NCBI RefSeq assembly: GCF_904846645.1
Contig: NZ_CAJHBO010000007.1
Coordinates: 62,001 to 126,000, forward strand
Length of the DNA: 64,000 nt
Origin: Psychrobacter sp. Pi2-1
Lineage (GTDB): Bacteria; Pseudomonadota; Gammaproteobacteria; Pseudomonadales; Moraxellaceae
Direction: 5' to 3'
A program made the position numbers and the translations under genes. The notes under the pieces are model-generated. The model searched no databases. It had not been told where the DNA came from and saw only the letters and a list, made by a program, of their open reading frames with translations. Every line of letters starts with the position of its first letter. The stretch's first letter is position 1. This document shows, in pieces, positions 37,025 to 45,584 of the stretch.

Positions 37025-37098
37025 CATAACAAGCTTTATAGTAAGGCTGATAAGTACAATCATGTTGTCTAATGAACACTTACTATAAAGCTGTTATG
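37025..37098 (+). promoter_or_regulatory. 20-bp inverted repeat in the leader of the dicarboxylate symporter gene
   Basis: Arms AGCTTTATAGTAAG (37032-37045) and CTTACTATAAAGCT (37079-37092) pair perfectly. After one bulged base (37031), CATAAC (37025-37030) also pairs with GTTATG (37093-37098). The 33-base spacer forms a loop. The ribosome site AAAGGA (37104-37109) lies directly after the stem, so the structure could affect translation. The rest of the gap, 36709-37024, is AT-rich and holds no gene that I can support. Confidence 0.75.
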
Positions 37099-37117
37099 CA
37101 CACAAAGGATATGAATT

Positions 37118-38494
37118 ATGTGGAAGAATTTGGGACTGACGGGCAAGATCATTGTTGCCATGGTGCTCGGTATTGGACTGGGCCTATTTCTAAACTACTC
37201 AGGATTGAACGGCGAAGGTGGCTTTGTTAATACTTACATCACTAATGGCTTCCTTGCTATTATTGGTAAACTATTTGTCAACTCGCTAAAAATGTTGGTC
37301 GTACCTTTGGTGCTTATCTCATTGATTTGCGGTGTATGCGGTATTGGTGATATTCGCCTACTTGGACGTATTGGCACCAAAACGTTCATTATTTATATGA
37401 TAACCACTGCACTCGCTATTGCGACTGCGATTGGTCTTGGCTCGCTATTCGGTATCGGTAAAGGTATGGATATCGCAACCGAAGCCGAGTTTGAAGCTGC
37501 GTCAGCGCCGCCTCTACTTGATGTATTCTCTAACATCATCCCATCGAACCCAATCAGTGCGATGGCAAATGGCGATATGTTATCGATCATCTTCTTTGCT
37601 ATTTTGATCGGTGTCAGTATCTTGATGGTAGGTAAACCTGCCAAAGGCTTAGTGCAGAGCCTAGAGCTGATCAACGAAGTTATCTTAAAGATGGTCACGA
37701 TCATCATGAACCTTGCACCATATGGTGTATTTGCACTATTGACCAAAGCAATGGCTGAGCTAGGTTTAGACTTGATTTGGTCACTACTTGGTTATGTCGC
37801 GGTATTGGTTGGTTCATTGGCCTTCCACTTCTTTGTTACCATGATGATTGTACTTAAAGTCTCTTCAGGCCTGTCTATCAAGACGTTCTTGGCAAAAATG
37901 CGTGAAGTACAGATCTTTGCTTTTAGTACCTCAAGCTCGAACGCGACGATTCCTATTACCTTGCGTACGGTTACCAAGCGTATGGGTGTTAATAACTCAG
38001 TTGCGTCGTTCACTGTTCCTTTTGGTGCTACCATCAATATGGATGGTACGGCTATCATGCAGGGTACTGCGACCATCTTTATTGCCAACATTTACGGCAT
38101 TGATTTGGGCGTGACTGAATACTTAACCGTCATCTTGATGTCAGTACTAGCGTCTGTTGGTACGGCTGGCGTACCTGGTGTTGGTCTAATCATGCTGTCT
38201 ATGGTATTTGCTCAAGTGGGTCTGCCAATCGAAGGTATCGGTCTAATCTTGGGTGTGGATCGTATCCTTGATATGCTACGTACCGCAGTTAACGTCGGTG
38301 GTGATGCTGCTGTTACTACTATCGTGGCAAAATCAGAAGGCAAAATGGATCTGGCTATTTACAACGATCCTAACGCTGGTGCAAAAGATGTATTTGATGG
38401 TCATATCGATGAAGACAATGAGCGTGAGTTCTCTGAAGTCTTTAGTGATGGCATCATGGGTAGTGAATACGATGATGTTGATCGTCGCCGCTAA
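37118..38494 (+). CDS. Dicarboxylate/amino acid:cation symporter (DAACS family)
   Basis: Sodium- or proton-coupled importer of C4-dicarboxylates or glutamate/aspartate, 458 residues, trimeric elevator type. Family marks: FVNSLKMLVVPLVLISLICGV, the serine-rich hairpin 1 (AFSTSSSNATIPITL), NMDGTAIMQGTATIF in helix 7, hairpin 2 with GTAGVPGVGLIML, and DRILDMLRTAVNVGGDAAVTTIVAKSEG. The acidic C-terminus is longer than usual. The GxPG and SSSNAT details lean towards the GltP/GltT amino-acid side rather than DctA, but the substrate is uncertain. AAAGGA lies eight bases before the ATG, immediately after a long leader hairpin. Confidence 0.92.
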   Translation: MWKNLGLTGKIIVAMVLGIGLGLFLNYSGLNGEGGFVNTYITNGFLAIIGKLFVNSLKMLVVPLVLISLICGVCGIGDIRLLGRIGTKTFIIYMITTALAIATAIGLGSLFGIGKGMDIATEAEFEAASAPPLLDVFSNIIPSNPISAMANGDMLSIIFFAILIGVSILMVGKPAKGLVQSLELINEVILKMVTIIMNLAPYGVFALLTKAMAELGLDLIWSLLGYVAVLVGSLAFHFFVTMMIVLKVSSGLSIKTFLAKMREVQIFAFSTSSSNATIPITLRTVTKRMGVNNSVASFTVPFGATINMDGTAIMQGTATIFIANIYGIDLGVTEYLTVILMSVLASVGTAGVPGVGLIMLSMVFAQVGLPIEGIGLILGVDRILDMLRTAVNVGGDAAVTTIVAKSEGKMDLAIYNDPNAGAKDVFDGHIDEDNEREFSEVFSDGIMGSEYDDVDRRR

Positions 38495-38521
38495 TCACAT
38501 CTATTGGATAAATAATGTCAT

Positions 38522-38564
38522 AAAAAAACCTCAGTCACCCATGCACATGGACTGAGGTTTTTTT
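38522..38564. terminator. Bidirectional terminator between symporter and TauE/SafE gene
   Basis: Stem AAAAAACCTCAGTC / GACTGAGGTTTTTT around a 14-base loop, between two convergent genes. Confidence 0.92.
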
Positions 38565-38590
38565 GTGATAGATAGATTTATTATTTTTAT

Positions 38591-39346
38591 TTAGCCAAAA
38601 ACATACTTGGTCAGCATGGCCAAACATACCACGACAATCATCGGACGAATGAGCTTGCTGCCGCCCTTTACCACCATATGTGAGCCAAAATAGGCACCGA
38701 TGGTTTGTCCAACCATCATCGCTAGCCCCACTTTCCACAATACGTTACCACCCAAAATAAAGAATATGAGTGAGCCGATATTGGTAGATAAATTCAATAC
38801 TTTTGCCGTACCTGTCGCCTCGATAATCTGTCGCCCACGCAGTGCTACATTGCCAAGCGCAAAAAACATACCCGTACCTGGACCGATATAACCATCATAA
38901 AAACCAATCAACGGTGCCACGACTTTTTGCCATTTGCCCTCTGAGATACGCGGTGCAGCTTCTACTTCGCCAAGCCTAGGGGCAAATAACGTATAGATAC
39001 CGATAGCCGCGATTAAAAATGGAATGACCTTTTCAAGCAAGTCAGGTGGTGACATCTGTACAGCGATGGTACCGATAACGGAACCAATAAAAGCGGCAAT
39101 GATAGCGACTTTGATACGTTGCGGTTTGACGACCCCTTTTCTAATCATAGTAATAGACGCCGCTAGGGCGCCTGATGCCGCTTGCAGTTTATTGGTACCG
39201 AGCGTTAATACTGGTGGGATGTTGGCCAGTAGCATGGCTGGAATGGTCAACAACCCGCCGCCGCCAGCGATAGCATCAATAAATCCTGCCAATGCGGCCA
39301 CCGCAGTAAGCATTAAAATAATCTCTAACGAGAAAGTTAAGTCCAT
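38591..39346 (-). CDS. TauE/SafE family membrane transporter (YfcA-like)
   Basis: Eight-helix permease of 251 residues, the second TauE/SafE member in the window but only distantly similar to that at 30.2 kb. Family signatures are strong: AGFIDAIAGGGGLLTIPAMLLANIPPVLTLGTNKLQAASG in repeat one and GFYDGYIGPGTGMFFALGNVALRG in repeat two. It resembles YfcA, a putative sulfite or organosulfur permease. The frame extends to a TTG at 39361, but the ATG at 39346 preceded by AGGGTC is more likely. Single-gene unit. Confidence 0.9.
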   Translation of the reverse strand: MDLTFSLEIILMLTAVAALAGFIDAIAGGGGLLTIPAMLLANIPPVLTLGTNKLQAASGALAASITMIRKGVVKPQRIKVAIIAAFIGSVIGTIAVQMSPPDLLEKVIPFLIAAIGIYTLFAPRLGEVEAAPRISEGKWQKVVAPLIGFYDGYIGPGTGMFFALGNVALRGRQIIEATGTAKVLNLSTNIGSLIFFILGGNVLWKVGLAMMVGQTIGAYFGSHMVVKGGSKLIRPMIVVVCLAMLTKYVFG

Positions 39347-39810
39347 GACCCTGACCTGCAAAATATGATAAGAAGAGAAAAGAAGTTCTGAGATAAGGCT
39401 AAAATATCGTTATCGATAAGCTGACAGCTTACCAGTGCTAGCAAAAGAAATAATGACACGTTGCACAGCGCTGCTCATTATAAAGATAAAACCGTAAAAA
39501 AAGCCAAAAACGTAACAAAGTCTGCTAAATTTGTCTAATAACGTTCCGAATATGCTCAGCCGAATAGCGACTTATTAAAAAGATGTAACGACTTACAACT
39601 ATTGTGCTCGTCAAATCCTCTTTATAATATTGCTATTGTGAATATAAAAAAGTAGACCGTTGGCACTGGCTCAACGTATTTTGTTGTCTATATTGATAAG
39701 AGTATGAGAAACTGTTTCTGTCTATTTGCTACCTCAAAATTATAGGTAGCGCAGACATTGATGGATATTTGAGGTTATTTAGTAAATTGTATTTAGCGAA
39801 TGAGGATGAT
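39347..39810. promoter_or_regulatory. 464-bp region between the TauE/SafE gene and nhaA; tentative nhaA promoter
   Basis: Holds no gene. A TATAAT at 39623-39628 with TTGTGC at 39602-39607 (15-base spacing, shorter than ideal) could be an nhaA promoter, leaving a leader of roughly 175 bases. No known riboswitch pattern was recognised in it. Confidence 0.3.
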
Positions 39811-41013
39811 ATGGCAATACGAAGGATTAAGGCATTTTTTGAATTTGAGGCAGCAGGCGGTATCGTCTTAGCATTGGCTGCCATTGCTGCAATGATCATT
39901 GCCAACTCCCCTCTTAATGTTTGGTATGAAGGTTTTATTCATGCACCAGTCGCCATTCAGATTGGTGAGTTTGCGATTGCCAAAGATGCTCATCACTGGA
40001 TCAACGATGGTCTGATGGCGGTTTTCTTTTTCTTGGTTGGATTAGAGCTGAAGCGTGAAGTACTCATTGGTGAGCTATCCAATGTCAAACAGATAATACT
40101 ACCAGCAGGTGCCGCATTGGGCGGTATGATTATGCCGGCGATTGTCTATCTGCTCTTTAACTACAACGAGCCTGAGTTTTGGAAAGGTTGGGCCATTCCT
40201 GCGGCTACAGATATTGCCTTTGCACTCGGTATTTTGAGTCTCTTAGGTAATCGTGTACCTAACTCTTTAAAGGTATTTTTGGTCTCTATTGCGATTTTTG
40301 ATGACATTGGTGCGATTTTGATTATCGCTTTATTTTATACCAGTGAGTTATCGTTAGAATCATTGGCAGTAGCTGGTCTATGTTTGCCGTTCTTATATGT
40401 TCTTAATCGTCGTAACGTCACCAATATTACGCCATATCTACTCATTGGTCTGATCATGTGGATTGCCGTACTCAAGTCTGGTATCCATGCAACATTGGCC
40501 GGTGTGGTATTAGCACTGTTTATCCCGATGTTCGACCGCACTGATCCTGAACATTCTCCGCTTGAAGAGCTAGAGCACGATCTACACAATACCGTCGCTT
40601 TTGGTATTTTGCCAATCTTTGCTTTTGCCAACTCGGGTATCTCTCTCGAAGGCGCAGGTTTTGCTGAGCTATTCCACTCAGTGCCGCTAGGTATCGCCGC
40701 TGGTTTATTTATTGGTAAGCAGTTAGGCGTCATGTTCATGTGCTGGCTAATCTTTAAACTTGGTATCTCAACCATGCCAAAAGGTATGGACTATAAGCAG
40801 ATTTACGGCGCAGCTCTATTGTGCGGTGTTGGTTTTACCATGAGTTTGTTCATCGGTGGCTTGGCGTTCGCTGGCGACACTACTATGTTTGATGAGCGCT
40901 TGGGTATTATTATGGGTTCAATCGTCTCTGGTATTGCTGGTTACATCATGCTAAAAATGAGCTTAAAAGACAATGCTAGCGGTACATCGGTCGACTTGAC
41001 TCGCCCGCATTAA
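39811..41013 (+). CDS. nhaA: Na+/H+ antiporter NhaA
   Basis: Electrogenic sodium-proton antiporter for pH and salt tolerance, fitting a halotolerant organism. 400 residues. Diagnostic segments: [58 protein letters not shown], and the ion-binding aspartate pair in [19 protein letters not shown]. The frame continues upstream to a TTG at 39769, but the ATG at 39811 follows a GAGGATGAT ribosome site and matches the family's N-terminus. Single-gene unit with a terminator-like inverted repeat downstream. Confidence 0.96.
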   Translation: MAIRRIKAFFEFEAAGGIVLALAAIAAMIIANSPLNVWYEGFIHAPVAIQIGEFAIAKDAHHWINDGLMAVFFFLVGLELKREVLIGELSNVKQIILPAGAALGGMIMPAIVYLLFNYNEPEFWKGWAIPAATDIAFALGILSLLGNRVPNSLKVFLVSIAIFDDIGAILIIALFYTSELSLESLAVAGLCLPFLYVLNRRNVTNITPYLLIGLIMWIAVLKSGIHATLAGVVLALFIPMFDRTDPEHSPLEELEHDLHNTVAFGILPIFAFANSGISLEGAGFAELFHSVPLGIAAGLFIGKQLGVMFMCWLIFKLGISTMPKGMDYKQIYGAALLCGVGFTMSLFIGGLAFAGDTTMFDERLGIIMGSIVSGIAGYIMLKMSLKDNASGTSVDLTRPH

Positions 41014-41030
41014 TGAATACCTTTGAGATA

Positions 41031-41090
41031 TAGAGTAGCTTATAGTGGTACTGCTTAATATTGATCCCACTTATAAGCTGCTCTATTTTA
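41031..41090 (+). terminator. Inverted repeat/terminator after nhaA
   Basis: Long imperfect stem TAGAGTAGCTTATAGTGG / CCCACTTATAAGCTGCTCTA followed by TTTTA, starting 18 bases after the nhaA stop. The loop is about 18 bases. Confidence 0.7.
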
Positions 41091-41228
41091 TTTGTATGTA
41101 CGTTATCGAGATACCTACAAGTGACCTAGCAATCGATGACTAGACTATATAACGTGATTAATTGCATCATTTATTTGTGTTCATAGTTATTATCGTTATC
41201 ATAATTATTACAGCTATCGGAGCTAACC

Positions 41229-41831
41229 ATGTACCGACCTATACACCGCGTTGTACGTCAACTGGCATTAGGGTTATCTGTGTTCGGTAGTATTTATCTG
41301 CTAGCAGGCTGTGCAACACTCTCCAAGCAGGAATGTCTCGTCGGTGACTGGCAGGCTATCGGCTATAACGATGGCGTAGCAGGTTACCATTCAGACCGAT
41401 TAGCCTCTCATACAAAAGCCTGTGCCAAAGCCAGTGTCGCACCTGACTATCAGGCATGGGAGCGCGGTCGTAAACTTGGTCTGCAACAGTACTGCACCAT
41501 CAATAATGCCTATAACATTGGTAGACGTGGTCGTCAGTTGAACAACGTTTGCCCTATTACTATAACCAACACATTGCAAGCGGCTAATCAAAAAGGTCTA
41601 GATTATTACGCCTTAGACAGTCAGTTAGACAAAGACAATCGCCTCCTAGATACTTATCAATCAGAATTCGATAAGCTAGAAAATGGTGAAATGCTAGACT
41701 TTTCTAATGAAAAAGAAGCCCGTGCACGGCTGCTATCTCTATCTGATGAGATTCGTGATACCAAACGCCGTATCCGAACAACACAGCAGCAATTAGATTC
41801 ATTGAACCAATCCAGTAATTTTTACGAATGA
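41229..41831 (+). CDS. DUF2799-type lipoprotein
   Basis: Predicted outer-membrane or periplasmic lipoprotein of 200 residues; signal peptide with lipobox LLAGC (Cys 28). The conserved DUF2799-like block follows: CLVGDWQAIGYNDGVAGY, WERGRKLGLQQYC and AYNIGRRG. The last 70 residues are charged and helical, likely coiled coil (KEARARLLSLSDEIRDTKRRIR). Function unknown in the family. A degenerate copy of the MITE end lies 38 bases downstream of its stop. Confidence 0.82.
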   Translation: MYRPIHRVVRQLALGLSVFGSIYLLAGCATLSKQECLVGDWQAIGYNDGVAGYHSDRLASHTKACAKASVAPDYQAWERGRKLGLQQYCTINNAYNIGRRGRQLNNVCPITITNTLQAANQKGLDYYALDSQLDKDNRLLDTYQSEFDKLENGEMLDFSNEKEARARLLSLSDEIRDTKRRIRTTQQQLDSLNQSSNFYE

Positions 41832-41868
41832 TTGTGATGCAAAGCTATCTTAATGCAAGTTTTACGCT

Positions 41869-41897
41869 CTAAGGCATGTCTTCACTCTAAAAATGGT
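41869..41897. mobile_element. Decayed remnant of the MITE end
   Basis: These 29 bases align with 29036-29064, the outer end of the MITE, at 24 positions. All five differences are transitions (A/G or C/T). The match covers the flank and TA, the terminal repeat and the following TAAAAATGGT. Beyond it similarity fades into the first codons of the DUF2236 gene. No matching right end was seen. Confidence 0.6.
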
Positions 41898-41908
41898 ACT
41901 TGATAATT

Positions 41909-43282
41909 ATGGATAAGAAAATCATCAATACGGCAAGTACTCCAACTGACAAACCTGACTTTCCATCATCGAATGCTCAATCATCGAACACTTATCAGCG
42001 TCATGGACGTACCACTGCTATCAATGACCATAGTGATTTGCAGGTTTTAAAACGCATTAAACGTTATCTATTACCAAAAGAATTTACGATCTCGCCTGCT
42101 CTACTTGATGAAATCGTGGCAGGTTACGATATTGGCGATCCGCTTGCAGACGCGTTAGCCGCTCAGAACATAAAGTTTGCAAGACCTTTACAGCATACTA
42201 TTCTTGGCGATAGTCTAAACCATAAACTTACGAACAACGACCTTGTAAATAATCCATCATTTAGCGCGCTCACTGAGCAATTTAGCAGCCATCCTGACTG
42301 GTTCGACCCAAAGCTTGCCCAGATAGGTGCGGTTGCCTATCGGCGCTATCCACTCATGCTCATTTGGCTACTGCGTAATGTTGCTCTGATGGCTGGCTAT
42401 AGCATCCCTGCCCTCTCGCTACCGCTCATTCAGACAGGTGCACTGATGCACGATGCGCTACCGCGACTGATGCGTACTTATGCTTATATCCTAGCTGTGT
42501 CTGAACACCCTTCATCTAATATGAGTGCAGTTAATCAAAATAAACCTGTCGAGCAAGTGTTAGCCATTGGCTCTGAGGGCTGGCGACAATCGATCCAAGT
42601 ACGTCAGATACATACTTTGGTACGGCAAAACTTACTCAAAGGGAAAGGCAATGCGGCTACAGGCCTGATACCAAATGCCGAGCAACATCATAACCCTGAC
42701 GGTAGTTGGAATACTGACTATTGGGGCATCCCTATCAATCAAACCGATATGATTGCCACCCACTTGCAGTTCTCGTTACTGATTATGCGCGGTCTACGAT
42801 TGTTGGGCGCACGTATTAGCACAGAAGAAGCTGAAGGTATCCTGCATCTATGGAGTCTTGCCAGTTATTGGATGGGTGTTGATCTAGATCGTTTACCAAA
42901 AGATGAGGCTGCGTGTTGGGAATGGCTCTATACCTATCTATCGATACAGCAGCTAGACTTTAAGATGGGTCAGCCATTGGCAAAAGCATTGCATGATTTA
43001 CCGCGTCAGCTGATGGGTGAAGATAATCGCCGTGGACGTTTTGTTGAAATGGTCAACGCGAGTGTCACCCGCACCTTAGTTGGTGATGATATAGGCGATG
43101 GTCTGGACTTACCAAAGTCAAAGATACGCTTTGGCGTGTTGTCTTCGGTACCGATTCTTTTTGCGCTCGATACTGCAAGGCAGCATAATGCGTCCGTTGC
43201 TCATAAGCTAGAAGCATTCCGTGCCAAGCGCCAAGACAATATGAACTGGTGGCTTAAAAAGAACGATGATTATTATAAGTAG
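41909..43282 (+). CDS. DUF2236 family (latex-clearing protein/MpaB-like) oxygenase-related protein
   Basis: 457 residues. The family includes rubber oxygenase Lcp and fungal MpaB, b-type heme enzymes. Family-type segments: IGAVAYRRYPLMLIWLLRNVALMAGY, EGWRQSIQVRQIHTLVRQ (conserved Arg/His), WGIPINQTDMIATHLQFSLLIMRGLRLLG and LWSLASYWMGVDLDRLP. The first 35 residues are polar and disordered. The ATG at 41909 is chosen over a TTG at 41900; no clear ribosome site is present because the upstream sequence is a MITE remnant. It lacks a signal peptide. The substrate is unknown. Confidence 0.8.
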   Translation: MDKKIINTASTPTDKPDFPSSNAQSSNTYQRHGRTTAINDHSDLQVLKRIKRYLLPKEFTISPALLDEIVAGYDIGDPLADALAAQNIKFARPLQHTILGDSLNHKLTNNDLVNNPSFSALTEQFSSHPDWFDPKLAQIGAVAYRRYPLMLIWLLRNVALMAGYSIPALSLPLIQTGALMHDALPRLMRTYAYILAVSEHPSSNMSAVNQNKPVEQVLAIGSEGWRQSIQVRQIHTLVRQNLLKGKGNAATGLIPNAEQHHNPDGSWNTDYWGIPINQTDMIATHLQFSLLIMRGLRLLGARISTEEAEGILHLWSLASYWMGVDLDRLPKDEAACWEWLYTYLSIQQLDFKMGQPLAKALHDLPRQLMGEDNRRGRFVEMVNASVTRTLVGDDIGDGLDLPKSKIRFGVLSSVPILFALDTARQHNASVAHKLEAFRAKRQDNMNWWLKKNDDYYK

Positions 43283-43414
43283 ATGACCATAGTCATTCCA
43301 CTATAAAAGCATTACTGCGTTAACCTCGTTTGAAGTATTACATATACATCTACACTCGGTTGCCTTGTACTACTTTTAAATTGCATCGACTATATTATAA
43401 ATAGATGACATTTA

Positions 43415-44149
43415 TCAGCGTTTGTTTTCTACGCGGTAATACCATTCTAGCTGTCGATCAAACCCTGTTTCTAATAGGTTAGCAATTACCCGTCCTGTTA
43501 GCCCCCATACTGTCTCACCATCGACCTGCCAGCTCGGCGTCAGTATGGTAGCCATTTGCTCTTGCATCTTATACTCAATTTCATACTCTACTGTTGGTTG
43601 AGTGACTAACGACTCTAAATCTGCCCAAAAGATACGTGATATCTCTCCCGCTTCAGGTACGAGTACCAGACCTGGAGCGATAAGCGCGACGATTGGACGT
43701 ACGCTCATACCACTTTTTGAAGTTTGGATAGGTAGCTGACCAAGCAACTGGACTTTATTGGGCGGTAGCGCTGTTTCTTCACAGGCTTCACGCAATGCGG
43801 TAACGACATTATTGCCATCGCCTCGATCATGTTTACCACCCACACAAGACACTTCACCCGCATGACTGTTCATATGGGCGGCGCGGCGTGTTAATAATAA
43901 TTTAGGCCTGCGCTCATGAGTGATCGCAACCAATATTGATGCATCGGCAATCGGTGTCTGATATAAGCTGTCCAAAATACGCGTACTTTGTGAGGTGTTG
44001 CCACTCTCGTACATCGCTGGACTCGTCAGCGCGTTCAATGTCTCGTGCTGTACTCGCTCGGCCAGTTTTCTGAGTGTAGGATGACGAATAAAACTTGGGA
44101 CAGCGACGCTAAACTTGTTAAAGAAATCAATATTTTCGGGTATGGTCAT
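43415..44149 (-). CDS. Nudix hydrolase, CoA pyrophosphatase (NudL/YeaB) type
   Basis: Predicted to cleave CoA and derivatives to phosphopantetheine and 3',5'-ADP. Residues about 75-215 form the Nudix fold: ILVAITHERRPKLLLTRRAAHMNSHAGEVSCVGGKHD, then the Nudix box GGKHDRGDGNNVVTALREACEET, with the NudL-type HAGEVS(C) motif just ahead (family HAGQVSFPGG). The C-terminal part has VWGLTGRVIANLL, typical of NudL. Start ATG 44149 with AGGATT upstream (a TTG six bases earlier is less likely). Convergent with the DUF2236 gene. Confidence 0.88.
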   Translation of the reverse strand: MTIPENIDFFNKFSVAVPSFIRHPTLRKLAERVQHETLNALTSPAMYESGNTSQSTRILDSLYQTPIADASILVAITHERRPKLLLTRRAAHMNSHAGEVSCVGGKHDRGDGNNVVTALREACEETALPPNKVQLLGQLPIQTSKSGMSVRPIVALIAPGLVLVPEAGEISRIFWADLESLVTQPTVEYEIEYKMQEQMATILTPSWQVDGETVWGLTGRVIANLLETGFDRQLEWYYRVENKR

Positions 44150-44768
44150 TATCAAATCCTATGAGTGGTCATCTTCATATTATTCATGAAAATACCTGTG
44201 CCAGCATAACAGTATAACCTGTTGCTAGTATGGCAGCCTTTCTTATTAGTCCGATTATTGCTTTAGTAGATGTATCTCATATTGATGTCGTTTCAGGCAA
44301 GGTGCGACGTATTAACGTATCGGCTGATTGCTATACATATATCCGGCAACTATGGTAAATATAAAATTGCTTGCCGCTTATGTATATGCTTTGTTATGTA
44401 GACTGAGTCTCTATCAAGGTAAATCTTTCAACTAAATGATTGTTTTTTGCTGTATCTTCACACCTTCTTAAATTACTCAATACCTTATCCCATCTATTCT
44501 AGACAGTAATAGCTTTATCGAATGAGACTTTCCCAATATCCTTTTTGCTTGATATTCGTTCATGGTAATAAGTCTCATAGCCGCATTTTTAAACTACCAA
44601 ACATTAACCGAGTAATATTTCAAAAAATGTATCTGAGTATTATGATAGTCGTTAGCAAGGCTATGAGGCAGACATTCTAAAATAGCATTATAAAAATATC
44701 GATGCCAGCGTCATAGGTTTGCTGTAATAAAAATAGATAACACCTCAAAAGAACGAAGGATACAGATT
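44150..44768. other. 619-bp intergenic region between divergent Nudix and SDR genes
   Basis: AT-rich with no gene or RNA recognised; it must hold divergent promoters. Nothing else stood out. Confidence 0.4.
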
Positions 44769-45584
44769 ATGACAGACCAAATTGACAACATGATGCCACC
44801 TGCTGAATATATCAATGATAACTATAAAGGCTCAGGAAAGCTGGCTGATAAGCGCGTTTTAATCACTGGCGGAGACAGTGGTATCGGCCGCGCAGTGGCT
44901 TTTCATATGGCACGCGAAGGTGCCAAAGTTGCCATCCTTTATCACTCTGACGAAGAGAGCGCAAGTGAGACGCGTGAAGGTATTGAAGCAGAAGGCGCAG
45001 ACGCGTTGGTATTGCAGGGTGATACCGCAGATAGTAGTAGTTGCAAAGAGGCAGTAGAAGCCGTCGTGACAAAATGGGGCGGCATTGATGTGTTAGTCAA
45101 TAATGCTGGTATGCAAAAGCCGTATCATGATTTGTCTGAGGTCAGTGATGAAGACTGGCAACAGCATTTTGATGTCAATATGGCAGGAATGTTTTATGCA
45201 ACCCGCGCCGCCCTCGAGCATATGAAAGAAGGTGATAGCATCATCAATACCACCTCGGTGAATGCGTATGTCGGCAATGATGTATTGGTGCCGTACACCG
45301 CAACCAAAGGCGCTATCGTCGGTTACACCCGCGCGTTATCGCAACAACTACTTAGTCGCGGTATTCGTGTTAATCAGGTGGCGCCAGGTCCTGTAGTGAG
45401 TGAGATTCAACTGGTATTTAAAGACTTTGATAAAGATATTTTAGAATCTATGTCTTCACCAATGGGGCGTATGGGTCAGCCACGTGAGATGGGTGCTGCC
45501 TATGTATTTCTTGCTTGCCAAGACAGTAGCTTTGTGACTGGTCAGACCTTACACATAAACGGAGGCATGATTACCAATGGCTGA
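44769..45584 (+). CDS. Short-chain dehydrogenase/reductase (glucose/ribitol dehydrogenase-like, YghA/YhdF type)
   Basis: Rossmann-fold oxidoreductase, 271 residues. The N-terminal extension of about 25 residues before the fold (PAEYINDNYKGSGKLADK) is typical of the YghA/YhdF group. Cofactor loop TGGDSGIGRAV, NNAGMQ, active-site Ser in IINTTSVNAYVG, Tyr and Lys in PYTATKGAIVGYTRALSQQL, and VNQVAPGPV. AAGGATACAGATT precedes the ATG. It overlaps the next gene (AGE family) by eight bases, so the pair is an operon likely acting on one sugar or polyol. Confidence 0.9.
   Translation: MTDQIDNMMPPAEYINDNYKGSGKLADKRVLITGGDSGIGRAVAFHMAREGAKVAILYHSDEESASETREGIEAEGADALVLQGDTADSSSCKEAVEAVVTKWGGIDVLVNNAGMQKPYHDLSEVSDEDWQQHFDVNMAGMFYATRAALEHMKEGDSIINTTSVNAYVGNDVLVPYTATKGAIVGYTRALSQQLLSRGIRVNQVAPGPVVSEIQLVFKDFDKDILESMSSPMGRMGQPREMGAAYVFLACQDSSFVTGQTLHINGGMITNG

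Noticed and set aside
36781..37072. Small open frames on both strands between the fadE terminator and the symporter gene
   Set aside because: They overlap each other, lack ribosome sites and recognisable features, and one runs into the leader hairpin.
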